Assembly (NCBI GenBank): GCA_003290165.1
Contig: QNQO01002092.1
Span: 1 to 64,000 of the forward strand
Length of the DNA: 64,000 bases
Direction of reading: 5' to 3'
Origin: Berberis thunbergii
Lineage: Eukaryota; Streptophyta; Magnoliopsida; Ranunculales; Berberidaceae
Both the position numbers and the translations under genes were made by a program. This document shows, piece after piece, positions 36,901-46,868 of this stretch. The first letter of the stretch is position 1. Each line of letters starts with the position of its first letter. The notes under the pieces are model-generated. The model was not told the origin of the DNA. It saw nothing but the letters and a program-made list of their open reading frames with translations, and ran no database searches.

Positions 36901-37412
36901 GGAGAATAGAGTGTTTGCCCGTGATGGGGATCCAAGGCTCGGAAAACTCTCTTACAGAATTGTTAATTTGGGACTGCGCCAATCTAAATTCTCTGTCTGA
37001 GGGGTTACGGTATCTGACATCCCTCCAGACTTTACACATTCGCGACTGTCCAAAGCTGGAATTGTCAAGGGAGGATGATTTTCAACACCTCATTTCCCTG
37101 CGACGTTTACAGTTTCTGCAGTTGCCTCAGCTCAGGGCTTTGCCAGAGTGGCTGCAACACCGCACTGCTCTTCAATATCTGGAGATTACAGATTGCCATC
37201 CTGATGTACACAGACGATGTGAGAAGGACAAAGGTGATGACTGGCACATCATCTCCCACATTCCAGAGCTAGATATCAACCTTACAGATTCAGAACCATC
37301 ACCAGCATCATCATCCCTATCACCTAAACAATCACCAACACCGTCACGCGGGAGCAGCTCTTTTGGTGTCTTGAACAAGTTGATGTTTACATGCTTTAAC
37401 AATGACAACTAG
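33983..37412 (+). pseudogene. CNL-type NLR resistance gene, multiply frameshifted
   Basis: Coiled-coil NB-ARC LRR protein of the RGA class, single exon, about 3.4 kb. All domains are recognisable in order: CC domain (from MADAVV through AVLQDAEMKQ and WLAKLKDTAYD), P-loop GIGRLGKTT (34531-34557, Arg where Gly is usual), kinase-2 LLVLDDLWNED (about 34760), RNBS-B SSILVTTR, GLPL-type CGGVPLAAKALGG (about 35010-35050), RNBS-D CFAFCSIYPKD, MHD motif KMHDLMHDLA (about 35405), then LRRs to 37412. The frame changes near 34000, 34629, 34990-35075 (two or more changes plus TAG at 34986), 35525 and 35970. Each block is otherwise well conserved, so the breaks are recent or partly sequencing errors. As written it cannot make a full protein; the 3' block (35961-37412) keeps an open LRR frame of about 480 codons. 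Confidence 0.93.
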
Positions 37413-38044
37413 CATTAGTATCTTTCTACTGTAATTTGTTTTCATCTTTATATTGTCATGTAATATTCCAATAATCAGAACTAGCATGGTAGCTAAGACT
37501 ATTCTGGCCTGCACATCAATCGCAACATTCTATTGTTTAGTACAAGGATGAGTCCTGAATTGATTTGTTGTATTACTTTTTCCAAAATGGGCAACCGTTC
37601 CAAACCGTAGCACAATCCAAAGCACACTTCGAAGAAGTCCAAGCCCCATGTTAGTAAATTAGTGGTAGATAAAGAATATAACCGCCATTGCAAGCATCAA
37701 ATTTGTGATAATCCTATTCCTGAACCAGCTAGTTGATTGTGATAAATGGATATGCAGTTCATCTCTACAAATTAAGGGTGTCACTTAGCACGACCTTGCT
37801 AAGCAAGCATATAAGAAATAGGCAGTAAAGTATGCACACACATAACATTCACTCAAAATTGTCATAAATGTCAAAGCATATCGATCTGGAAAGTTGCTAC
37901 ATCATGGAAGTATGAAAAGTTTGACGGTAAAAAACAGGGATACTATAGAACGACAACCCAAACGATCTAATGACTAATAATTACTGCCATTGACAGGATT
38001 TGGACTGCCACGTCTAAGATGTCTGAACTTGAACCAGGGGAGAT
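37413..38044. other. Intergenic, NLR to eS8
   Basis: Convergent intergenic space between the NLR remnant (plus) and the eS8 gene (minus). It presumably holds both 3' untranslated regions. Nothing else is visible. Confidence 0.6.
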
Positions 38045-40373
38045 TTAAGCAGCGGCACCCTTGCCCTTCTTCCTCTGGAGCTTCTTCATGTAGAACTCCA
38101 ACTCTTTGCCCTCCAAGATATATCTATCAGAAAACCACACACAACAGAAGTTCAGTGAAATCACAGTTGACAACCTATATCCAAATGTAAAGCCTTTCAG
38201 AAGTCCCAAGAAATTATGAAGACAGACCAAAGCACCAAGCCTCCTTGATCGACTTTACAATCATTATAAAGCCTTAACAAAATATAAGTTCATGACTCGA
38301 ATAGTGTTTCTCATCAGATAATCATTTAAGATTAATGTTTGGTACAAGTAAATTTTTCTAATTCAGTTGCAACAATAGAAGATATCTTAATGAATAAACT
38401 ACAAAGCATTTGGGATACGTCTAATTTAGCATATGGCAATCATGCAAGTGCACTGAATTTGTATTCGTATGGCATTTTAAGCTCACCAAAGACAAAACAC
38501 CAATAAACTTGAATCAATAGAAACACAAAAAGTTGAGGTCTATCACATACCCATCACATCGACCACACTGACCAGGGCGAGATGAAATTGCTGCCAATAA
38601 ACGCCCACCTCCAAACTGCTCCTCGATATGTTGATCAAGCTTGTGATCTACCTGACGTTTCTCAATTTTCCTCGCAACGTGATTGCTCTTCTTTACCTCT
38701 TCTGTGACAGTTTCACCCTCCTTTAAAGAAGAAAAGAAAAATAGAGGTAAGGAAAATATAAAAGATAGGCAACTTCTTACAACAACAGAAGCAATTAACA
38801 AGTCACAGACAGAAACATGTACATAGTAAAACTAATGAAAATATGCATATTTCAAAATACGGAAAAGAAAACCCACGAGAATGTTGGAGAACAAGAAATA
38901 AATAATTCTTCTGTCATATACAAGCCATATTTCACTATGAATAGACATATATATATATATATATAAACACAAAAATAAATAAAGATGAATAGAAAATAAA
39001 TGAAACATATTCCTAAATCGAGAAATAAACAGAAAACAGTAACTTATAGTGTCATTACTTTTATCTTTGAACCTACTCCACTTCATCTATCTACAGTTCT
39101 ACTAACAGTAGCAGCAGCTAAATTGATTGTCAGTGAACCAAAGACAACGGCTTATATTTCTCTCCATTGACACACCAACACAAAAAATGGGCCTCAGAGA
39201 TATGATTACATACTGAGAACAATCAAACCGACGTAGTTTACAAAAAGCACCTAACAAATTTTCTAGTACAAATAAACTGCCCAACCTAAGACACAATGTT
39301 TTTCTTACTGGCCCAAAAACTCCTAAATTGCAAAACCAAATTACATTGAATCTTGGCAATTCATTTCCAGTGTGGCTTGAAAGTACTCGAATTCAGTGGA
39401 GGAACTAAAGAACGTGCTTTATCAAGAATATTTTAGTTCTACTTTCAAAAACAAAGCAGTGAACAATTAACCCATTTAAATTCTAGAACATGGTAACTAT
39501 CCAGAAAAATCTCATCTCATACACACATTCTAACATCTATAATTCCTATTGAATGAACACACTCTCCTGGATTGGTACTTCGAGAAGGCATCCTACCATG
39601 TCATTCTAACTAGAAACAAAATTTAACTCTTGCTAGCAATTAAGTTCCTACTGCAAATCGACTCTTACCTAGACAACATGACATCACAGTACAAGATACA
39701 AATTAAAAACCCTTAAAATCCAATACCTCAACATAACAATTGAAACAAACATAGAATTAAATTTAAGCTTAAAAACATATAAAACCAATTACCTCGCCAT
39801 CTTTCTTCACTGCAGCGGCACTCTTCTTCTTCCTCCCAATATCAAGCCCATAGTGGGTAAGATACCACTGCCTAAACGGGGCAGCATCAACCTGCACAAT
39901 AGCACTCTTGACCAATGTCTGAGTCCTCACCAACTCATTATTCGAAGCATTGTACACCACATCAAGAATCCTAGTCTTTCTGGTCACAGACTCACTACCC
40001 CACGAGTAATTCCCTGTGTCCAACCTCAAAGCCCTCCACTTCACATTACCTCCTCGAACCCTGACCCTCCTCACAGTCTTGTTGCTCGATAGCTTGGTGT
40101 TTGCAGGCTGGCGGCCAAGCTCGTACCTTTACATGAAGACCAAAACAAATGAGAAAAGTGAAAACTACCCATTGATAGGTGAAGTAAAGGGTATCTGAAA
40201 GTGGTGTGAGATTTTACTTTCGCTTCTTCCTCCATGCTTTCTTTTGCCTCCTGTGGCGCGGCGCTTGTGCATCGAATCACGGGAGATACCTGTGGGAAGA
40301 GAGAGATTTGAGCCATTATATGAGATTAAGAGAGGATGAAGAGATGATTAGAGAGGTTTCGAGAGATACCCAT
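38045..40373 (-). CDS. RPS8: Cytosolic small-subunit ribosomal protein eS8
   Basis: Component of the cytosolic 40S subunit. Five coding exons: 40373-40370 (only ATGG), 40289-40218, 40126-39793, 38720-38551, 38123-38045, all with GT-AG introns. The protein reads [16 protein letters not shown], then [66 protein letters not shown] and ends [14 protein letters not shown], the eS8 family from end to end, about 219 residues. Oddity: exon 2 is one base short. After ATGGK the sequence at about 40238-40246 has A runs that give three A plus four A where one more base is needed to reach AWRKKRKYELGR. In such a conserved, essential protein this is more likely a homopolymer sequencing error than a real mutation. 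The third coding intron (38721-39792) contains a TA microsatellite. Confidence 0.94.
38944..38966. repeat. (TA)n microsatellite in eS8 intron
   Basis: About eleven uninterrupted TA units within the intron between the third and fourth coding exons of eS8. No function inferred. Confidence 0.9.
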
Positions 40374-41300
40374 TTTGTTGCAGTGATTGGTTTCGTCTAC
40401 AAGTTCTAGCTGCTCCTCCTCCTCCTCCTTTGACGACTGCAAAGTCTGCAACAATGAGAGGAAGAGAGGTTTGCTGGCTTAAAAACCCTAACGAGTCTTG
40501 TGGAGGAGTGACCAATTTGGCCCTGATGTCAGGGCTATAGATGGATCGGGTCAGCCCGAAAATCAACCCAAAAATGGTCCAAGGCCAATCCCAAGAAAAA
40601 AAAAGGTGCTCACCTAAGCCCGATGATTTAGGGCTGAACGATAAATCGAATGAACTGATTAAACCGCACCGAATCAAATTGAACGGACCAATTTGGCTTG
40701 AATTTTGTTTCAAGTTTGAGTGAGGCTAGGGAATTAAGTTTTGTAATCATGTTTTCGCAACTAGGATGATATGACATCGTTACAAGAGTTTTTTACAACC
40801 TTGAAATATACATAAAATCTTCGAAGTTTTCATCATTATTTCGAGATCACGCTACGTCACCTTGGTTACAAAATTGGTCGCAAAAACCTGGCTTTCTAGC
40901 ACTTTTGTTCAAGTTTTGTTTTGTTCGATTTTGTAATATTTTGAAACTGAAGTTATTGGTTGGATTTTTAATTTCATGTTAAAAAAAAATTGAGGAAACT
41001 GAACTCATACGTATAAACATATATGTATGTATAATATGAAAAATTAATAGATAATACTTAATTTTTTTTGGTTCAGTTCTGGGTAGATCTATTTAGGATC
41101 CGCTTGATACACTATAAAATTTTGCATTCTGCAAAATTTTGCATTTGCATTAGTTTGGAGTGCACTGCTTTACAATTGCTTGGTAACAATTAATGAAAAA
41201 TAATGCATACACCCAATGTTTGATTTGTTGATTTGGTTATTGCATTTATGCAAACACCAACTACATAAAAATTGAAAAAAAAATCTAATTAACTTATCGG

Positions 41301-41440
41301 TGATTCTAAACAGCGAGGGAGGGGGTGTGACCCTCCATCCCCCTCGAGATATGCATCCGTGTGAATCTCGAGGGGGTGGGAGTCAAACCCCCCTCCCTCG
41401 CCCGTTTCCTCGCTCGTTTCCTCGCCGCCTAGAACGACTC
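41301..41440. mobile_element. Palindromic foldback MITE (CGAGG family)
   Basis: Left arm GCGAGGGAGGGGGTGTGACC pairs with the right arm around GTCAAACCCCCCTCCCTCGC. The central part CTCGAGATATGCATC / GTGAATCTCGAG completes the hairpin. Outer ends carry TTCTAAACAGCGAGG and CGCCTAGAAC, matching the family ends at 15930 and 45784. Non-coding. Confidence 0.75.
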
Positions 41441-41501
41441 TTAACTTATTCTTTTATTCTTCCCCATACTATTGTTCATTAATTTTATAAAAAATTTCTT
41501 A

Positions 41502-41537
<36 letters not shown>
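41502..41537 (+). repeat. (AAT)n microsatellite
   Basis: About twelve AAT units directly downstream of the foldback element at 41301. No function inferred. Confidence 0.9.
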
Positions 41538-41539
<2 letters not shown>

Positions 41540-41935
41540 CAATATACAGATGTACATACAGACAAAAATTACCACTAATGACTAATAATATAATGTCAAA
41601 ATATGTTCCCAAACACTAATGAAAATCTAACTAAAATTATTCATTCAGGAACTACACAAGCAAACACATGAAAGAGTTATAAAAAAACTTGTTTCCTTAA
41701 AAAATTGGACTATCTAAGTAGACATTGAAGGAAAGACTTGCAAAGTTTTATGGGAGACTTTAACCCATAAAGATTTGCGGACTACTAAACTACAAGATAT
41801 GGAGGTGTGGAATTTGAATTTCATAAACTATTTTTTGCAAATCATACCAAGCGCCTATATTTGTGTAACCGCCCATAAAAGAATGCAAAAACATTACTTT
41901 ACGTTGTACCAAACGGAGGCTTAGTGTAATTTTTG

Positions 41936-43279
41936 TAGGTACGGTTAGATTTTTCATTTAATTGAAATTTATTTCGGTTCAATTTTCATTACACATTTGA
42001 CTCAGTTAGGTTTGGATCCATGTCAAACCAATTGATATGGTTTGGTTTGTGGTTTTAAGTTGAAACTGAACCATGGACAATCCTAGAGGTGTTAATTGGT
42101 TACTAAAAACTGATCGAATCGGCCGAACCGAAAATACGAACCGAGAAAAATCGAAACTGAACATTAGAAATCGAATCGAACCGAGTTGGTTAGGTTCGGT
42201 TTTGGTTTCTGTTTTTCACACATCCGAAACAATCGAACCAACCAAACTTTTCCCCTTATCTTGTTTAATCCCCTTACTCTCTCTCTCTTATTTAATGCCC
42301 CACCAACTCACTATTATTTAGATTTTCACCCCATTCCAATGCACCTCACGCCCCCACCATCTCATTTAACTCTCACTTTCTCCTTTTCTTAATGCCCCAT
42401 TCAGATAAAGAGTTGAAAAAACATACATTCTCTATCTTATTTAAGCCTCACCCACCTCTCCCCAACTTATCTTTATTTATTAATGTCATTTTTCTAATTT
42501 TTAACTCTCTCCCTTTCTATCAAACCACTTGCAAGTTGAAGATGAGAGATAGAGTTTGACTCAATCTTATTAAAGAAAACCAAACTTTTCACTTGCTTGA
42601 TTGCAGCAAAGATGAGCAATGAAAATGGCGACAACTTCGACACTTCTGAACCTTCTTGCAGGATGAAATTATGAGACTTGTGGAATCATCATAGAAGGTT
42701 TCGGTCTTGTTCAGATCATCACATAGGTGTGGTGGAGATAAATTAAGATGCAAACAATGTAGTTATGGTATGTTTTTTGCATGATGTTATAGTATTATGT
42801 ATATGAGAGACAGACAAAATCTTTTTAATCTTATGAAATTATCAAGAGAAATAGCCAATAAACAATTCCCTATAAACGAATAGTTGGAGTCTTGAAACTC
42901 TTTGTTTGATATGACATTTGTTTTTCCTTTACTGTTTTCCTTCTCTCTTATTTATTTTATTTTATTTTATTTTATTTATTTGTACTCTCTCTATCTCTGG
43001 GTTTTCCATATTTGCAAACCAAGCTTCATTTTATTTTTTCCAATTATTTGTAGCTTTAACTTATTCCTTTTGTGCTAGAGCCAATTCGGTTGTATGTAGC
43101 AGCAGAAAATAAATAAAAGAAAAAGAATAAAAAGGAAAAAAACCGAAAAACTGAACCGATCGGTTTGGTTATTTATTTGATAAATGTGGAAATCGAACCG
43201 AACCAATAACTGAATTCTTGGTCTGATTCGATTTGGTTTTGGTCAAACTTTGAACCGACCAAACCGATTAACACCCCTA
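41936..43279. mobile_element. Composite hAT-type MITE with nested insert
   Basis: The right end ...CCGATTAACACCCCTA is the inverse of TAGAGGTGTTAATTGG at 42084, giving one element 42084-43279. An outer start at 41936 shares an inverted 12-mer, AATTTTTGTAGG, with the right flank, and other hAT-like motifs occur at 41936-42080, so two insertions appear nested. Repeated GAACCGA/TCGGTT motifs mark both ends. The middle (42260-43100) is T/C-rich unrelated sequence, with a TTTTA microsatellite at about 42955-42985. No clean 8-bp target duplication was found. Confidence 0.55.
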
Positions 43280-43795
43280 CAAAAATTTTCAGGCTTGTAG
43301 ATATATGGAAGTGGGAAGGTTTTATGTCAATCAGGGACTAACCTAATCTTTGAAACTTTTGTCTATGACCAAGGATTGTGATTTAGTTACCTAATTTTAA
43401 GAAATATTTCGTAAAACATTTCGTTTTGTATAAAAAAACGTAAAAAATTCTATTGTAATTTCGAATTTAACAATATAAGTTATGCATTTTAAACTCTTAA
43501 ATATTAATAAATAAAAAATCTCACACAACTTATAGTGTTATAAGATCAATCACGTAACAAACTTTTAATACTAAAATAACATTATAAAAGGTTAAAACAT
43601 ACGGAGATTAAAATATTTTTTTCTCAGAAAAATTTCCCTAAGAAAAAAAATATTTCAAAATTTGAAAGATATTTTGGTAACTCCAAAATATAAAATCTTT
43701 CGTGTGAGATTATTCACTACTGCATAAAAAATAAACAAACTTTATTATGATTAGTCCAAAATTACAGAGATTATTCACTACAAACAATTACATTT

Positions 43796-44101
43796 TTAAA
43801 CCCGCTTAAATGAGGTCAATTTCATGAATTTCTCCCATGCCTTTTCCCACACAATAGCTTCATAGTTACTCTTACTGCTACCAACACCACCAACAGCAGT
43901 AATAATCAATCGGTAATTTTTTGTGTTCAGAGACTGCAAATTTTGCTACTTGTAGAACATGTGGGTCTGTCAGGTTTTTTATGGGCGTCCATTCACCAAC
44001 AAGAGCCGGACTGGGGGTGACTGCTGCAGCTGTGATTTGTTGGGCAATAAAGACCAGAAAACACATAGAAGTAGAGAAAATACTGATAGAGTTTTCACCA
44101 T
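43796..44101 (-). pseudogene. Phytocystatin copy lacking the QVVAG loop
   Basis: Homologue of the intact cystatin at 52459-52830, same strand. The start MVKTLSVFS and a signal-peptide-like stretch are followed by LVGEWTPIKNLTDPHV and VAKFAVSEHKK. The frame then jumps to NYRLIITAVG...YEAIVWEKAWEKFM and a stop at 43796. Compared with the intact copy, about 68 bp are gone. The missing part encodes the segment containing QVVAG, the loop that enters the active-site cleft of papain-type proteases. The deletion is out of frame, leaving a stop 13 codons on. A further single base is missing in a T run in the signal peptide region. A TATA-like TATAAATA at about 44144-44151 remains upstream. It cannot make an active inhibitor. 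Confidence 0.9.
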
Positions 44102-44635
44102 GATTGGTTTTTTGTGTGGATTTGGAGTTAGGGTTTGGGGGTGTATTTATAATGGTGGGGGTTGAGGAGGGCTTTATAATAGTGTAAATTTTTTGATGCC
44201 TAAAAATGCCCTATATTGTTTGATAAAATTTTGACTTCATAATGATAAGGTCAAACAATCGCACTTTAGTTATGAATTCACTTTAATTTGACTGACTAGT
44301 AATTACCGAGTTTGTTATAAATCAATATCATTAAACGATGTTTTAAAAACGTTTTACAATGCCGACATATTGATGGGATTCAGCCAAAAATAGTATCAAT
44401 GCATACAACTTGATAGGTACATATAATTCGGGGCGAAACCAAGATTGCAGACAAAGGGGGCTAAAAATAAATCACAGATAATTTAATTCTTAAAATAAAT
44501 AAATAAATATGATTATTTAACGATATAAGTTATGATTAAAACAAAGTTTCAAAAGTAGTACAAGAGAAACATATTTTATGTGTCAATGTTGTTGTACATT
44601 GGATTTTAGTAAAAACTCTGCGAATTCTCATGTTC

Positions 44636-44970
44636 ATAGGGTTCACCAAATCAGACCCGATTGCTACAATATTGTTGCCACTTAATATCCTCTGCGTTAT
44701 AATTCATGCCCAAAAGGCTATATAACTGACCCTATAGGGTTTACCAAACTAGACCCGAATGCTACAATATTGTTGCCACTTAATATCCTCGTTGCCTCTA
44801 TCTTACAGGGAGACTTAATATTGTCTCCACCTTGTATGATGGTTAATCCACGGCGAAGCACATGTGCTTCTAATAATCAGTTGAAAACTCACAAAATCTT
44901 AACTGGTGAGTCTCGAACATGTGACCTCTTAAAAGGAGAGTTGATGTCCGATCAACTGAGCTTCAATTGG
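44636..44970 (-). mobile_element. SINE-like element with duplicated 100-bp 3' part
   Basis: On the minus strand the right part has a tRNA-like head: AGCTCAGTTGATCGGA (A-box region) and TGTTCGAGACTCACC (B-box). Downstream comes a body containing a segment repeated about 100 bp apart (44636 and 44736), with GCTACAATATTGTTGCC in both copies. Between them, CCTATAGGGTCAGTTATATAGCC is almost the same as a segment in the 3' end of the LINE at 46869. No A-rich tail or target duplication was found, so the limits are approximate. Confidence 0.5.
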
Positions 44971-45783
44971 TGGACAACTGTTAATATTAAGAATGTTACC
45001 GTCCAATTGCTTAGCTGAAGCAGACTACTGTGAAGATTGAAGAGTGGAGATGATGAGCAAATAAGCAAGAGAGAGAGTAAGACTACCTCCATAAATCAAT
45101 CTATGTCTAATTGAAATCTTATTGTATGATTGGAGAAATCAATCTCCGTTGAAATCGTCTTGTGCAATTGGAGAAAAACGATATTTGTCAAAATCATTTT
45201 GGACAATTGAGAAGGCGGAGAGGTGAACTTGCGAAGGGTTTGCAATTTTGTGTATATTTGTATTTTATTATCTATGAGATGAAACAATTTAAAATTTTAA
45301 AAAGAGCAAAATTGTAAATATTGTTAATTTGGTAAAATTTCTTAAAAAGCTAAAGGCGACATTGCCCTCCTTAGCTACAAAGTAGATCCATCCTCCCTTA
45401 GCTAGAAAGTAGATCCGTCCATGCATATAATGCATACGCCTTTTTATGATGACTCATGCGAGTCAACTTAGTCAATTTGGTATAATGCGTGTGAGTTGAA
45501 CCATTCTGAAATTAGACCTACTTTTGATCGATAAAAAAAAAAAAAGATAAGACCAAAGCTAAATGCCCTAATTTTTTTTAAACATTATCATTAAATGCCA
45601 ATCAAATATTAACTTCCAGACCAAGTTTATTAGATTTTTTTTTTACTACTAATGAATTTTAATTATAACATTAATACATTATTTGACTAGTAGGTAACTG
45701 ATATGGATTCTTTTGCAGCATTCAGTATAAGCTAATTATAACATCATCTGAATCTATTGGGGTCTTAAGCCCTTAGGTTTTAA
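44971..45783. other. Intergenic, no gene seen
   Basis: AT-rich sequence between the SINE-like element and the foldback pair. It carries no recognisable gene, repeat or RNA. Confidence 0.55.
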
Positions 45784-45978
45784 AAAGAGGAATTCTAAAT
45801 GTCGAGGGAAAGGGCGAGGAAAGACACATGGCGGGGTGGGGACTGTCCACCCCGCTCAAGATGCGCGCACCAAAAATGATGACACATATCTCGAGCGGAG
45901 TGGACGGTCCTCACCCCGCCACGTGTCTTTCCTCGCCCATTTCCTCGCCCTTTCCCTCGACATTTAGAATTCCTCTTT
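45784..45978. mobile_element. Near-perfect palindromic foldback element
   Basis: Terminal inverted repeats are exact over more than 34 bp, beginning AAAGAGGAATTCTAAATGTC at the left with the exact inverse at the right. The arms continue with few mismatches through GGCGGGGTGG and CTCGAGCGGAG to a short loop near 45870-45880. A transcript would fold into a hairpin of about 85 bp. Non-coding; same family as 15930, 41301 and 45979. Confidence 0.85.
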
Positions 45979-46126
45979 CAAGGAAACGGGCGAGGGATGG
46001 GACGTGGCGGGGACCGTCCATCCCGTTTGAGATGTGTGCTGTTGTTTTTGGTGTGCGTATCTCGAGCGAGATGAACGGTTCCCACCACGTCTCATTTCCT
46101 CCCCCGTTTCCTCGACATTTAGAAGC
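45979..46126. mobile_element. Second foldback element, abutting the first
   Basis: Starts immediately after the previous element with AGGAAACGGGCGAGGGATGG, and its inverse closes near CCCCCGTTTCCTCGACATTTAG at the right. The central stem again uses ATCTCGAGCG. The left outer TTCTAAAT motif is missing or shared with the neighbour, so this may be a nested or tandem insertion. Non-coding. Confidence 0.75.
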
Positions 46127-46854
46127 GCTCCTCTCCAAAAGAGTCTCTAAAGAAAGAGTGCCTACTAAAGTTTTGGTTAGGTTGTGTTTTAAAAAAATAA
46201 TAATAATAATATCAAAATCTGACAAAAAAAATAATAATAATAAGACTATCAAACTTGACTAACTAAACTTACTCTAAAAATTAAATTAAAATCTAGATCC
46301 ACTTGTTTCTGGTGCTCTAATAATAACTCTGGTTCAGTTGGCCTAGAATACCCTTGTCATCTTCTTCTCCAACTTCAAGAATTGTTGTTTTGTTTTAATA
46401 ATTCCTTATTATTGAAAATGACCGAGCTTATAGTTTGATGGGTTTTTTTTTTTTAATTTTATTTTATCAAACACACTGTTGTACATGGGCACCATTTGAT
46501 TATCGCGAGTTATCATTTGTATAAGGAGCATTTTTGTAGTTAATGAAGAGTCACCATAAACTTTATATATTATCATTTGAGGTTCAAATGTTGGTCATTT
46601 AGAGTCATGTAGTGAGAGTACAAGCATCGTCAAACACCTAGACTTGCAGTGAATCTGTTTTGGGGAAAATGTATCAAGCACATGCCGTGATCAACAAATT
46701 CGATAAGTCTTTATTGCAATTGCTTTATGTTAGGTTTCAATTCATTTTCTAAACCTATCTTTTATTTCCATTACAAAGTTATCTTTATGTTAGATTTCCA
46801 TTAAATCCAAAATTCTATAGGATGTTCCAATAAAATTAACTAAAATTTGGGAAA

Positions 46855-46868
46855 TAGGTCCCATAGTT
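46855..46868. repeat. Target site duplication of LINE, left copy
   Basis: TAGGTCCCATAGTT, repeated exactly at 49190-49203. Directly followed by the T run that is the LINE poly-A tail on the minus strand. Confidence 0.9.

Larger units (their letters stand above)
40374..43795. other. Intergenic with MITEs between eS8 and cystatin remnant
   Basis: The first 150 bases upstream of the eS8 start are GA/CT-rich leader and promoter. Beyond 40540 come repeated AACCGA/TCGGTT motifs of hAT MITE type (a possible decayed copy from about 40628), a foldback element (41301-41440), an AAT microsatellite (41502-41537), a composite MITE (41936-43279) and AT-rich sequence to the cystatin remnant. No host gene was recognised. 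Confidence 0.55.

Noticed and set aside
36392..37039. Minus-strand frame of 215 codons
   Set aside because: Antisense to the LRR part of the NLR remnant, and regular LRR codons readily leave such frames open.
15930..46126. Foldback elements as a CRISPR array
   Set aside because: Copies are dispersed, palindromic and in a plant nuclear genome; there are no regular spacers.
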